Below, in pieces: positions 16,324-26,261 of a DNA stretch of 52,847 nucleotides. Under the pieces are notes generated by a model. The model saw only the letters and a list, made by a program, of their open reading frames with translations. It was not told the DNA's origin and searched no databases. Origin of the DNA: an uncultured Lachnospiraceae bacterium (GTDB lineage: Bacteria > Bacillota > Clostridia > Lachnospirales > Lachnospiraceae); NCBI GenBank assembly GCA_910584685.1, contig CAJUAO010000020.1:1-52847 (forward strand), read 5' to 3'. A program made the position numbers and the translations under genes. Numbering within the stretch: the first letter of the stretch is position 1; every line of letters starts with the position of its first letter.

Positions 16324-17160
16324 ATGTCGTTAGGAAAGCTTATGAATAAATCATTTCTTACAAGAACAATCAGCGGTTTTTTACTATGCGTCATAATAGC
16401 CGTCACAGCCATTATAGGCGGCGATATATTGTACGGCGCAGTGTTTGCCATTGCTCTTGCAGGCTTATATGAATTATACAGGGTTGCGGGAATGGAGAAA
16501 ACTCCTCTTGGAGCAGTGGGGTATATAGGCGCAATAGCTTATTATATTATTATCAGGTTTGCAGAGGGAAATCATTTTCCAGAGCTTGCGGTGCTGCTTC
16601 TCATAGGAGTTATGGCTGTATATGTATTTACCTTCCCAAAATATTCTGTGGATAAGGTGCTTATGGCGTATTTTGGAGTTATGTATGTGCCTGTGATGAT
16701 GTCGTACATGTATCTTGTAAGAAGCTACAATGACGACGGCGTGTATACATTCTGGCTTATCTTTGTAAGCTCGTGGGCCTGCGACACATGCGCATACCTT
16801 GCGGGAGTTGTGCTTGGAAAGCATAAGATGACGCCTGTATTAAGTCCGAAGAAAACCATAGAGGGAGCCATAGGAGGAGTTATAGGAGCCGCTGTTATAG
16901 GAGCGGTGTATGGCATCTGCATAGGAGGAAAGCTTTCTTCTATTGATAAGGGCATGGCGCCGGCGCTGTTTGCAGCTATAGGAGCCATAGGAGGACTTAT
17001 CTCCATGATAGGAGATTTGTGCGCTTCCGCAATTAAGAGAAATTACGATATAAAGGATTACGGAAAGCTTATTCCCGGACATGGAGGAATAATGGACAGA
17101 TTTGACAGTGTTATAATTACGGCTCCATTAATATATTATCTTATAGTATATTTTGCATAG
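16324..17160 (+). CDS. cdsA: Phosphatidate cytidylyltransferase
   Basis: A 278-residue integral membrane enzyme producing CDP-diacylglycerol from phosphatidate and CTP. There are about eight hydrophobic segments. The CDP-alcohol signature is at the C-terminus (GDLCASAIKR, then DYGKLIPGHGGIMDRFDS), giving the metal-binding and catalytic residues. Its ribosome binding site (TTGGAGGAG) lies inside the end of uppS, so translation is coupled. Confidence 0.95.
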   Translation: MSLGKLMNKSFLTRTISGFLLCVIIAVTAIIGGDILYGAVFAIALAGLYELYRVAGMEKTPLGAVGYIGAIAYYIIIRFAEGNHFPELAVLLLIGVMAVYVFTFPKYSVDKVLMAYFGVMYVPVMMSYMYLVRSYNDDGVYTFWLIFVSSWACDTCAYLAGVVLGKHKMTPVLSPKKTIEGAIGGVIGAAVIGAVYGICIGGKLSSIDKGMAPALFAAIGAIGGLISMIGDLCASAIKRNYDIKDYGKLIPGHGGIMDRFDSVIITAPLIYYLIVYFA

Positions 17161-17231
17161 AGAAGAGCCTGAAACAAAGAATATTTTAATTAGTCAGTAT
17201 CACAGACAATGTGATATGCGTAGGTGTTAGT

Positions 17232-18389
17232 ATGAGTGATATAAAAAAAAGAATTGCAGTGTTAGGCTCCACAGGCTCCATAGGTACGCAAACCTTAGAG
17301 GTGGTCAGAAATAACAATGATTTTATAATAGATGTATTAGCGGCATACAGCAGTGTAGAAGCTTTGGAGAAACAGGTAAGGGAGTTTTCTCCAAGGCTTG
17401 TGTGCGTATATAAGGAGGAAGCCGCAGTAAGGCTTAAGGAAGCCATAGCCGATACGGAAACATCGGTAGTGACAGGTATGGAGGGGCTTATTGAGGCCGC
17501 CCGATTTGATACTGCCGATATAGCAGTTACTGCCATGGTGGGAATGATAGGCATAAGACCTACCATAGAAGCCATAAAGGCAGGGAAGGATATTGCTTTA
17601 GCAAACAAAGAAACCCTTGTTACCGCTGGACATATTATTATGCCTTTGGCAAAGGAGCACGGGGTTAAGATAATTCCTGTGGACAGCGAGCATAGCGCTA
17701 TCTTTCAGTGCTTAAACGGAGAACACACAGAGGAGATAGATAAGATACTCCTGACCGCGTCAGGAGGCCCTTTCAGGGGAAAAACAAGAGAGCAGATGAG
17801 GGATATTACCGTTGAACAGGCCCTTAAGCATCCCAACTGGGCTATGGGAAAAAAAATAACAATAGATTCTGCAACCATGGTGAATAAGGGACTGGAGGTA
17901 ATGGAGGCAAGGTGGCTGTTTAACACAGACTTTGACAATATACAGGTGGTGGTGCAGCCCCAGAGCTTAATCCACTCCATGATACAGTTTAAGGACGGAG
18001 CCATTGTGGCCCAGCTTGGAACGCCGGATATGAAGCTTCCTATACAGTATGCCCTTACATATCCTGAAAGAAGGTATCTTAAGGGAGACAGGGTGGATTT
18101 TAATACCCTTGCCCGGATTACATTCTTTGCGCCTGATATGGAAAATTTTGCAGCCCTTAGGATGGCCTATGAGGCGGGAAGAATGGGAGGAGTAATGCCT
18201 ACGGTATTTAACGCTGCAAATGAGATGGCGGTAAGCAGATTCCTTGATAAAAAAATTGGTTTTCTTGATATAACCGACAGTATACAATATGCCATGTCAA
18301 TGGTTAAAAATACGGATAATCCTGACCTTAAGGAGATACTTGACACGGAGCAGTATGTATATGAGCTGCTTTTATCGTATTTTGGATAA
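17232..18389 (+). CDS. dxr: 1-deoxy-D-xylulose 5-phosphate reductoisomerase
   Basis: A 385-residue MEP-pathway enzyme (IspC) that converts DXP to MEP with NADPH. GSTGSIGTQTLEVV near the N-terminus is the NADPH site; ANKETLVTAG, PVDSEHSAIFQC and the central ASGGPFR segments carry substrate and metal ligands; PNWAMGKKITIDSATM and EVMEA follow. ATG 17232 has AGGTG just upstream; an in-frame GTG at 17211 lacks a ribosome site. It shares the isoprenoid theme with uppS and ispG here. Confidence 0.96.
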   Translation: MSDIKKRIAVLGSTGSIGTQTLEVVRNNNDFIIDVLAAYSSVEALEKQVREFSPRLVCVYKEEAAVRLKEAIADTETSVVTGMEGLIEAARFDTADIAVTAMVGMIGIRPTIEAIKAGKDIALANKETLVTAGHIIMPLAKEHGVKIIPVDSEHSAIFQCLNGEHTEEIDKILLTASGGPFRGKTREQMRDITVEQALKHPNWAMGKKITIDSATMVNKGLEVMEARWLFNTDFDNIQVVVQPQSLIHSMIQFKDGAIVAQLGTPDMKLPIQYALTYPERRYLKGDRVDFNTLARITFFAPDMENFAALRMAYEAGRMGGVMPTVFNAANEMAVSRFLDKKIGFLDITDSIQYAMSMVKNTDNPDLKEILDTEQYVYELLLSYFG

Positions 18390-18415
18390 TTTTTGATTAA
18401 GAAAAGAGAGGCTAT

Positions 18416-19723
18416 ATGAGTATAATAATTGCAATTATAATATTTGGACTTTTAATATTTATACATGAGATAGGACATTTTCTTCTGGCCAAAAAAAACG
18501 GCATAAGAGTTGTGGAGTTTTCCATAGGCTTTGGGCCAAGGCTGTTTTCCTTTGACAAGGGAGATACAAAATATTCCCTTAAGCTTCTTCCCTTTGGAGG
18601 AGCATGCCAGATGCTTGGGGAGGATTATTACGGCGAGGAGGAGGTAGACCTTGACCATGAAAATTCCTTTGAGAGCAAATCAGTATGGGCAAGAATAGCC
18701 GTTATACTGGCAGGTCCCCTGTTTAATATACTTCTTGCATTTCTTCTTGCACTTGTGGTTATGGGAATAGTAGGCTATGACGAGCCTGTAGTAACATATG
18801 TTGAGGAGGGCTCTCCCCTTTATGATGCAGGAGTAAGAAGCGGGGACATTATTACAGAATTTAACGGGGCCGACGTTACATTAGCAAGGGAATTAATGCT
18901 GGAATTATACGTAAATCCTCTTAACGGGGAGACTATAACATTAAAATATGAAAGAGACGGCAAGGAATATGAGGTGACCTTAAAGCCTGAGAATAAAAAG
19001 ACATACGCCCTTGGAATAACGTATATGGCGACGGAAGCTCCGGCGGAGCTGGAGGAAATAACGGAGGACGGAGCCTTTGCAAAGGCGGGAGTTAAGAAGG
19101 GAGATGTCATTACATCCATAGGAGGAGTAAGGATATCCACAGGAGCGGAGCTTAACTCCTATTTTAGGGAGCATCCTCTTTCAGAAAAGGAATTGGAGTG
19201 TGTCCTTACAAGAGACGGTAAGGAATATACTGTAAATGTAACGCCAGTTTACGGCGGCGAGTCATATGTTCTGGGCTTTAATTATAATACGGCAAGAGTG
19301 AAGGTGGGAGCCGTCGAAGCCATAAAATACAGCGTTTCAGAGATTAAGTATCAGATAAAATCCGTTATAAAGAGTCTTGGACTTTTATTTAAAGGCAAAT
19401 TGGGAGCTGATGATTTTACAGGCCCTGTAGGAATAGTGGACATTATTGACGACACTTATCAGGCAAGCAGGGAGGACGGAGCTCTTTATGTATTTTTAAA
19501 TATTGCAAACATTACACTTCTTATAAGCGCAAATCTCGGTATGATGAATTTGCTTCCTATACCGGGGCTTGATGGAGGAAGGCTTGTATTTTTACTGATA
19601 GAGGCTGTTTTCAGAAAGCCTGTGCCAAAGAAATTTGAGGGAGTTATCACTGCGGCATGTATGATAGCCATTATGCTGTTTGCAGTATACGTAATGTTTA
19701 ATGATATAAGAAACCTGTTTTAG
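18416..19723 (+). CDS. rseP: RseP-type site-2 zinc metalloprotease
   Basis: A 435-residue intramembrane protease that cleaves membrane-bound anti-sigma factors or remnant signal peptides. HEIGH at residues 17-21 in the first helix gives the zinc site, and NLLPIPGLDGGRL near residue 380 in a late helix supplies the third ligand. Two PDZ-like domains lie between (about 118-200 and 205-290), which is one more than the single PDZ often seen in Firmicutes RasP. It has its usual place between dxr and ispG. Confidence 0.95.
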   Translation: MSIIIAIIIFGLLIFIHEIGHFLLAKKNGIRVVEFSIGFGPRLFSFDKGDTKYSLKLLPFGGACQMLGEDYYGEEEVDLDHENSFESKSVWARIAVILAGPLFNILLAFLLALVVMGIVGYDEPVVTYVEEGSPLYDAGVRSGDIITEFNGADVTLARELMLELYVNPLNGETITLKYERDGKEYEVTLKPENKKTYALGITYMATEAPAELEEITEDGAFAKAGVKKGDVITSIGGVRISTGAELNSYFREHPLSEKELECVLTRDGKEYTVNVTPVYGGESYVLGFNYNTARVKVGAVEAIKYSVSEIKYQIKSVIKSLGLLFKGKLGADDFTGPVGIVDIIDDTYQASREDGALYVFLNIANITLLISANLGMMNLLPIPGLDGGRLVFLLIEAVFRKPVPKKFEGVITAACMIAIMLFAVYVMFNDIRNLF

Positions 19724-19829
19724 CTGATTAAAAAAATGAAGCTGCGCAGGATTTTAAGGTACTCTGAGATGTATATATAATGTAAAAAATACTTCCAAGG
19801 CGGCATGGGGATTATTATGGAGAAGAAAA

Positions 19830-20882
19830 ATGAGAAAAAATACTAAGGTGATAAAAATTGGAAATAAGCTTATAGGCGGAGGAAACCCTGTCTTGCTTCA
19901 GTCAATGACTAACACAAGGACAGACGACGTAAGGGCAACCGTTGCCCAGATAAAAAGACTGGAGGAGGCAGGCTGCGATATAGTAAGGTGTACGGTGCCT
20001 GATGAAAAAAGCGCAGAGGCATTAAAGGAGATAAAGAAGGAAATTTCTATACCTCTTGTGGCGGATATACATTTTGACTACAGGATGGCCATAGCTGCCA
20101 TGGAAAATGGGGCTGACAAAATAAGGATAAATCCGGGGAACATAGGAGCAAGGGATAAGGTTAAGGCAGTGGTTGACACGGCAAAGGCAATGAATATACC
20201 TATAAGAATAGGAGTAAACAGCGGCTCTCTGGAAAAAAGCCTTATTGAAAAGTATGGGGCGGTAACGGCGGAGGGAATAGTGGAAAGCGCTCTTGATAAA
20301 GTGAAAATAATAGAGGATTTAGGCTACGATAATCTTGTAATAAGCATTAAATCATCAGATGTTCTTATGTGTATAAGGGCCCATGAGCTTATAGACAAGG
20401 CGGCAAATTATCCCCTTCATGTGGGAATAACAGAGGCAGGCACCTTATGGTCAGGCAACATAAAATCCTCTGTAGGTCTTGGTATTATACTGTATCAGGG
20501 AATAGGCGACACCATAAGGGTATCGCTGACAGGAGACCCGGTAGAGGAGATAAGAACAGGAAAGCTTCTCCTTAAAACACTTGGGTTAAGAAAAGGTGGA
20601 ATAGAAGTGGTTTCATGCCCTACATGCGGAAGGACAAAAATCAACCTTATTGATTTAGCTTCAAAGGCAGAAGCAATAGCGGCAAAATATGATAATTTAA
20701 ATATAAAGCTGGCAGTTATGGGCTGCGGAGTAAACGGGCCGGGGGAGGCAAGGGAGGCTGACCTTGGTATTGCAGGAGGAAACGGAGAGGGACTATTAAT
20801 TAAAAAGGGTAAGATAGTTAAGAAGGTTCCGGAAGAAAAGCTTTTAGAGACCTTAGAGGAAGAATTAAGAAACTGGATATAA
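19830..20882 (+). CDS. ispG: (E)-4-hydroxy-3-methylbut-2-enyl-diphosphate synthase
   Basis: A 350-residue 4Fe-4S enzyme (GcpE) that reduces MEcPP to HMBPP in the MEP pathway. The TIM-barrel half has VLLQSMTNTRTDD and VADIHFDYR; the C-terminal half carries the cluster ligands in CPTCGRT and GCGVNGPGEARE. ATG 19830 follows GGAGA. The 106 bp gap after rseP contains a 9-codon ORF (ATG 19817, encoding MEKKNEKKY) that overlaps the true start out of frame; it has no clear ribosome site and is probably incidental. Confidence 0.97.
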   Translation: MRKNTKVIKIGNKLIGGGNPVLLQSMTNTRTDDVRATVAQIKRLEEAGCDIVRCTVPDEKSAEALKEIKKEISIPLVADIHFDYRMAIAAMENGADKIRINPGNIGARDKVKAVVDTAKAMNIPIRIGVNSGSLEKSLIEKYGAVTAEGIVESALDKVKIIEDLGYDNLVISIKSSDVLMCIRAHELIDKAANYPLHVGITEAGTLWSGNIKSSVGLGIILYQGIGDTIRVSLTGDPVEEIRTGKLLLKTLGLRKGGIEVVSCPTCGRTKINLIDLASKAEAIAAKYDNLNIKLAVMGCGVNGPGEAREADLGIAGGNGEGLLIKKGKIVKKVPEEKLLETLEEELRNWI

Positions 20883-20920
20883 AAAGTGCATGAGTTACAA
20901 CTGTTATGGAGGTGAGTAAG

Positions 20921-23900
20921 ATGGATGAGCAGCATTATAACGGATTTTTTTCTGTGTTTCCCGAGTTAAAATTTCATAGCGAGCTTATGAATCTTATGAG
21001 CCTTGTTACTGTGGAGAAAATTGCCACAAACAGGGATAAAAGCACATTAAAGGTTTACATTTTAAGCGCCCGTATTATATCCGGAAGGGATATAAAATAT
21101 ATGGAGAGGGAAATGGAAAGCCAGCTTTTTGGAAGAAGCAGCGTAAAGGTAATTCTTTCTCCAAGATACACATTGTCAAAGCAGTATACGCCGGAAAATC
21201 TTTGGAATGAGTATAAGGAAACCATATATGAAGAGCTTAGGGACATAAATATAATGATGTACAATATGCTTAGACGGGCTGACGTGGAGTTTACCGACAG
21301 CGGCCATATGAAACTTACCCTTGAAAAAAGCGTTATAGGCGAGAAAAAGGAGTCAGGGCTTATTGATTATATAAGAGAGGTTTTTGAAAACAGGTGCGGT
21401 CTTTTCCCTGAAATAAAAACGGAATATAAGGAAATAAAGGAAAGCCGTTATAGAAAGCAGCAGGAGCAGAAGGTAGAAAACGAGGTTGCAAGGATAATGC
21501 AAAACAGGGCATTAGCAATGGAGTCTGCAAATCAAAGCCTTTCATCTAAAGAAAGCGCACATAAGGAAAGCATACAGAAAGAAAATCAACAGAAAGAAAA
21601 TACGCAAAAGGAAAATACACAAAAAGAAAATCTGCAAAAGAAAGGGGTACAGGAAAAAGCTTCAGATTCAAAAGCCTTTGCCCGGGATACAAAAGCAGGA
21701 GGGGAAAAGAAGTTTTTTAGAAGGGAGGGCTACAAATCTGACAATCCTGACGTAATATACGGAAGGGAGTTTGACGACGAGTATACAAGGATAGCGGACG
21801 TCTCGGCAGAGTCAGGGGTGGTAGCCATAAAGGGACAGATTATAGCTGTTGATACAAGGGAGATAAGAAACAAAAGAACTATAGTTTCCTTTGCCATAAC
21901 TGATTTTACGGACACCATAAGGGCAAAAATGTTTATAAAGAACGAGCTTCTTTTAGGCGTAATGGACAGCATAAAAGTCGGCAATTTTATAAAAATTAAG
22001 GGCATGGCTCTTTTTGATACCTATGACAAGGAGGTATCCATAGCCTCTGTTACAGGAATTATGAAGGCAAAGGATGACAGGACGTCGAGGATGGACACAA
22101 GCGTTGAAAAAAGGGTGGAGCTTCATTGCCATACGAAAATGAGTGATATGGACGGGGTGTCAGATGCGGGAGATATTATAAAAACCGCCATAAAATGGGG
22201 GCACAGGGCTCTTGCAATAACAGACCACGGCTGTGTACAGGGCTTTACGGATGCCCTTCACGCCCTTGACAAGATAAAGGGCGACTATAAGAAAAAGGGC
22301 GAGGAGCTTGATTTCAAGGTATTATATGGCGTAGAGGCGTATCTTGTGGACGACCTTAAGGATATAGTTACCGATTCCTGCGGACAGTCCCTTGACGACA
22401 CATATGTAGTGTTTGATATAGAAACCACAGGCTTTAGCGCCGTCTACGACAAAATTATAGAAATAGGCGCAGTAAAGGTAGTGGGAGGCAAAATAGAGGA
22501 CAAGTTCAGTAAATTTATAAATCCAAAGATACCTATACCCTTCCGCATTGAGGAGCTTACAGGTATAAATGATTCTATGGTAATGGACGCAGACACTGTC
22601 GATGTGGTGCTGCCTTTATTTTTGGAATTTTGCAGGGGAGCCGTTATGGTAGCCCATAATGCGGATTTTGATATGTCCTTTATATTTAAAAACGCATCAG
22701 ATTTAGGCATAGATTTTAAATGCACCATAGTAGATACGGTATCCCTTGCCAGAGTGCTGCTGCCAACCCTTAACAGATATAAGCTTGATACGGTGGCAAA
22801 GGCAGTTGGAGTATCCTTAGAGCATCATCACAGAGCCGTAGACGACGCAGGCTGTACAGCAGGGATTTTTGTAAAATTTATAGAGATGCTTAAGGAAAGA
22901 GGGATTTCAGGCCTTGACGATGTAAATATTATGAGCAGGGCGTCAGAGACAGCCATAAAAAAGCTTCCAAGCCACCATGCAATTATTATTGCAAAAAATG
23001 AGACAGGCCGTATAAATTTATACAGGCTTGTGTCAAATTCACATATAAAGTACTTTAACCGCCAGCCCCGCATACCAAAGAGCGATTTTCTTGCAAACAG
23101 GGAGGGACTTATTATAGGCTCCGCATGCGAGGCGGGAGAGCTGTATCAGGCAGTGTATGGAGGAAAAAGCGACGCCGAGATAGCAAGGCTTGTAAATTTT
23201 TATGACTATCTTGAAATACAGCCCCTTGGCAACAATATGTTTATGGTAAACAAGGGGGAAACTACAGTAGAAAACCTTATAGAGGTAAATAAAAAAATAG
23301 TCAGTCTGGGGGAAAGGTTTAACAAGCCTGTTGCAGCCACCTGTGACGTTCATTTTTTAAACCCTGAGGATGAGGTCTACAGACGGATTATCATGGCAGG
23401 AAAGGGCTTTGATGACGCAGATAATCAGGCTCCTTTGTTTTTCAGAACTACAGAGGAGATGCTTGACGAGTTTAAGTATCTTGGCAGCGATAAGGCCTAT
23501 GAGGTGGTTGTAACAAACACAAATAAAATAGCCGACATGATAGAAAATATATCGCCTGTCCACCCTGATAAGGCGCCTCCGGTCATACCGGACTCAGACA
23601 GGATACTGAGGGACATCTGTTATAATACTGCCCACGCCATGTATGGGGAGGAGCTGCCGGAGGTAGTTACTGAAAGGCTGGAGAGAGAATTAAATTCAAT
23701 TATTTCAAATGGATTTGCAGTTATGTATATAATTGCCCAAAAGCTTGTGTGGAAGTCAAATGAGGACGGCTATCTTGTAGGCTCAAGAGGCTCTGTTGGT
23801 TCGTCTTTTGTGGCAACCATGTCGGGAATAACAGAAGTAAATCCCTTAAGACCTCATTATTATTGCAGTAAGTGTCATTACAGTGATTTTGATTCGGATT

Positions 23901-25492
23901 TGGTGAAATCCTATGGGGGAAGCTCAGGCTGTGACATGCCGGACATGAAATGCCCTAAGTGCGGTGAGGAATTAGTTAAGGCAGGCTTTGACATACCCTT
24001 TGAAACCTTTCTTGGCTTTAAGGGAAACAAGGAGCCGGATATAGATTTGAATTTCTCAGGAGAGTATCAGAGCAAGGCCCATGAATATACAGAGGTTATA
24101 TTTGGAAAGGGACAGACCTTCAGGGCAGGGACAATAGGTACGCTGGCTGACAAAACAGCATATGGCTTTGTGAAAAAATATTATGAGGAAAGAGGAATAC
24201 CAAAAAGGTCATGTGAAATAGAGCGTATAGTTCAGGGCTGCGTAGGAGTAAGGAGAACTACGGGACAGCATCCGGGAGGTATTATAGTTCTTCCTTACGG
24301 GGAGGAAATATATAAGTTTACCCCTGTCCAGAGACCTGCAAACGATATGACTACAAAGACAATAACTACCCACTTTGATTACCATTCCATAGACCATAAC
24401 CTTTTAAAGCTTGATATTCTCGGACACGATGACCCTACCATGATTCGTATGCTTGAGGATTTAACAGGGATTGATGCAAAGACCATAAGGTTTGATGACA
24501 AGGGTGTGCTTTCGCTTTTTGAAAGTACAGAGGCCCTTGGAATTACGCCTGAGGATATAGGAGGCTGTCCTTTAGGCTGTCTTGGTATTCCGGAGTTTGG
24601 TACGGATTTTGTTATACAGATGCTTCTTGACACAAAGCCTAAAACCATGTCAGACCTTATAAGAATATCAGGACTTTCACATGGTACGGATGTGTGGCTT
24701 GGAAATGCCCAGACTCTTATACAGGAGGGAAAGGCAACCATATCTACCGCCATATGTACAAGAGACGATATAATGACATATCTTATAGGTATGGGGCTTG
24801 ACTCTGAGGAGTCCTTTAAGATAATGGAGGCTGTGAGAAAGGGCACTGTGGCAAAAGGAAAATGCGGAAACTGGGAGGAATGGAAGGCTGATATGCTGTC
24901 TCACGGAGTTCCTGACTGGTATGTCTGGTCATGTGAAAAGATACAGTATATGTTTCCAAAGGCCCATGCGGCGGCATACGTTATGATGGCGTTCCGAATA
25001 GCGTGGTTTAAGATAAATTATCCTTTGGCATATTACGCGTCATTTTTCAGTATAAGAGCCTCGGCCTTTGATTATGAATTAATGTGTCAGGGAAGGGATA
25101 AGCTTGAATATTTTTTGGCAGAATATAAGAAGCAGAATGACGCAGGAACCCTGTCAAAGGTGGAGCAGGATAAAATAAAGGATATGAAAATTGTCCAGGA
25201 AATGTACGCAAGAGGCTTTGAATTTACAAAGCTCGATTTATACAAGGCACAGGCAACAAAATTTCAGATAGAAGACGGTAAGCTTATGCCAGCCCTTGCC
25301 AGCATAAGCGGAATGGGAGACAAGGCGGCAGAGGCAGTTGTAGAGGCGGCAAAGGATGGTAAATTTTTGTCAAAGGACGATTTCAGGGACAGGACAAAGG
25401 TAAGCAAGACGGTTATTGACCTTATGTCAGATTTGGGGCTTATGGAGGATTTACCTGAGACAAACCAGCTTTCATTATTTGATTTTGTATAA
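20921..25492 (+). CDS. polC: DNA polymerase III alpha subunit, PolC type
   Basis: A 1523-residue Gram-positive replicative polymerase with built-in proofreading. Order: N-terminal domains (1-~190), a Lys/Glu/Gln-rich low-complexity insert with QKENT repeats (~205-255), an OB fold (~290-380), a PHP domain beginning RVELHCHTKMSDMDG (~402) that is split by the DEDD exonuclease (VFDIETTGFS ~497, HNADFDMSF, HHRAVDDAGCT), then the palm, fingers and a four-Cys zinc motif (CSKC...CPKC near 982-1010), PDIDLNFSGEYQ catalytic Asp pair and the C-terminal helix-hairpin-helix. Start ATG 20921 follows ATGGAGGTGAG. The last of the classic cluster genes. Confidence 0.97.
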   Translation: MDEQHYNGFFSVFPELKFHSELMNLMSLVTVEKIATNRDKSTLKVYILSARIISGRDIKYMEREMESQLFGRSSVKVILSPRYTLSKQYTPENLWNEYKETIYEELRDINIMMYNMLRRADVEFTDSGHMKLTLEKSVIGEKKESGLIDYIREVFENRCGLFPEIKTEYKEIKESRYRKQQEQKVENEVARIMQNRALAMESANQSLSSKESAHKESIQKENQQKENTQKENTQKENLQKKGVQEKASDSKAFARDTKAGGEKKFFRREGYKSDNPDVIYGREFDDEYTRIADVSAESGVVAIKGQIIAVDTREIRNKRTIVSFAITDFTDTIRAKMFIKNELLLGVMDSIKVGNFIKIKGMALFDTYDKEVSIASVTGIMKAKDDRTSRMDTSVEKRVELHCHTKMSDMDGVSDAGDIIKTAIKWGHRALAITDHGCVQGFTDALHALDKIKGDYKKKGEELDFKVLYGVEAYLVDDLKDIVTDSCGQSLDDTYVVFDIETTGFSAVYDKIIEIGAVKVVGGKIEDKFSKFINPKIPIPFRIEELTGINDSMVMDADTVDVVLPLFLEFCRGAVMVAHNADFDMSFIFKNASDLGIDFKCTIVDTVSLARVLLPTLNRYKLDTVAKAVGVSLEHHHRAVDDAGCTAGIFVKFIEMLKERGISGLDDVNIMSRASETAIKKLPSHHAIIIAKNETGRINLYRLVSNSHIKYFNRQPRIPKSDFLANREGLIIGSACEAGELYQAVYGGKSDAEIARLVNFYDYLEIQPLGNNMFMVNKGETTVENLIEVNKKIVSLGERFNKPVAATCDVHFLNPEDEVYRRIIMAGKGFDDADNQAPLFFRTTEEMLDEFKYLGSDKAYEVVVTNTNKIADMIENISPVHPDKAPPVIPDSDRILRDICYNTAHAMYGEELPEVVTERLERELNSIISNGFAVMYIIAQKLVWKSNEDGYLVGSRGSVGSSFVATMSGITEVNPLRPHYYCSKCHYSDFDSDLVKSYGGSSGCDMPDMKCPKCGEELVKAGFDIPFETFLGFKGNKEPDIDLNFSGEYQSKAHEYTEVIFGKGQTFRAGTIGTLADKTAYGFVKKYYEERGIPKRSCEIERIVQGCVGVRRTTGQHPGGIIVLPYGEEIYKFTPVQRPANDMTTKTITTHFDYHSIDHNLLKLDILGHDDPTMIRMLEDLTGIDAKTIRFDDKGVLSLFESTEALGITPEDIGGCPLGCLGIPEFGTDFVIQMLLDTKPKTMSDLIRISGLSHGTDVWLGNAQTLIQEGKATISTAICTRDDIMTYLIGMGLDSEESFKIMEAVRKGTVAKGKCGNWEEWKADMLSHGVPDWYVWSCEKIQYMFPKAHAAAYVMMAFRIAWFKINYPLAYYASFFSIRASAFDYELMCQGRDKLEYFLAEYKKQNDAGTLSKVEQDKIKDMKIVQEMYARGFEFTKLDLYKAQATKFQIEDGKLMPALASISGMGDKAAEAVVEAAKDGKFLSKDDFRDRTKVSKTVIDLMSDLGLMEDLPETNQLSLFDFV
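21575..21634 (+). repeat. Four 15 bp in-frame repeats inside polC
   Basis: Four 15 bp units encode QKENQ, QKENT, QKENT and QKENL. They sit in the hydrophilic linker before the OB fold, a place where PolC length can vary without affecting catalysis. Confidence 0.8.
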
Positions 25493-25508
25493 ATTAAGGA
25501 AATATGCT

Positions 25509-26249
25509 ATGATAGATAAGGAGAAATTTGAGAGGGCAAAGGAAAAGGTTATAGGCCTGCAGAGGGCAAGAAACGGCATAGGAACGCTTAAAGAGAAGAC
25601 AGTTCACGCCGTCCTTAAGAATTATTATGAGGAGGATACGGATAAACAGGAAATACCAATAGACACTTTCGTGGCAGACATATATAATGGTAGGGATATA
25701 ATTGAAATACAGACGGCGCAGTTTAACCGGATGAGAGAAAAGCTAAGCAGCTTTCTGCCGGCATATGAGGTTACAATAGTCCATCCCATACCGAGATTTA
25801 AGTATCTTGTATGGATAGATAAGGAAACGGGAGAATATTCCCCAAAAAGAAAGTCTCCAATAACCGGCAATCCGTATTTTATTTTTCCGGAGCTGTATAA
25901 GATTAAGCCGTATTTGCTTCATAATAACCTTCACATAAAGGTAGTTATGATGGATATGGAGGAGTTAAGATTTGAAAACAAGTCGCCGAAAAGAAGAAGG
26001 AAAAGCGCAGGGAAATATGACAGGCTGCCCCTTGAAATGGTGGAGGAAATAGCTATAGACCAAAGGGAGGACTATATGCAGTTTGTGCCATATTCTTTGG
26101 GGAATGAATTTACCTCAAATGATTTTGCAGGGGAGGCCCATATACACAGGTCACTTGCACAGGTTACGCTAAATATACTGCATTATGTGGGAACTGTGGA
26201 AAAAACAGGAAAAAGGGGAAACAGTATACTCTATAGGGTAAAGGAGTAG
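25509..26249 (+). CDS. Unrecognised protein with nuclease-like motif and winged-helix-like tail
   Basis: A 246-residue protein I do not recognise as a characterised family. Residues 1-45 are helical and basic (IGTLKEKTVHAVLKNYY). Residues ~50-75 read FVADIYNGRDIIEIQT, a pattern (Asp, then hydrophobic Glu-x-Gln) seen in PD-(D/E)xK nuclease-like folds. Residues 95-115 (KYLVWIDKETGEYSPKRKS) form a likely beta-hairpin. A basic patch (KSPKRRRKSAG) precedes a C-terminal ~65-residue segment that looks like a winged helix. ATG 25509 follows AAGGAA. It comes 16 bp after polC and 12 bp before a C39 peptidase gene. DNA binding or cleavage is inference only. Confidence 0.6.
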   Translation: MIDKEKFERAKEKVIGLQRARNGIGTLKEKTVHAVLKNYYEEDTDKQEIPIDTFVADIYNGRDIIEIQTAQFNRMREKLSSFLPAYEVTIVHPIPRFKYLVWIDKETGEYSPKRKSPITGNPYFIFPELYKIKPYLLHNNLHIKVVMMDMEELRFENKSPKRRRKSAGKYDRLPLEMVEEIAIDQREDYMQFVPYSLGNEFTSNDFAGEAHIHRSLAQVTLNILHYVGTVEKTGKRGNSILYRVKE

Positions 26250-26261
26250 AAAGGAATAATT

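Noticed and set aside
19817..19846. Nine-codon ORF (MEKKNEKKY) overlapping the ispG start
   Set aside because: No strong ribosome site and no leader-peptide features such as repeated regulatory codons or an attenuator.
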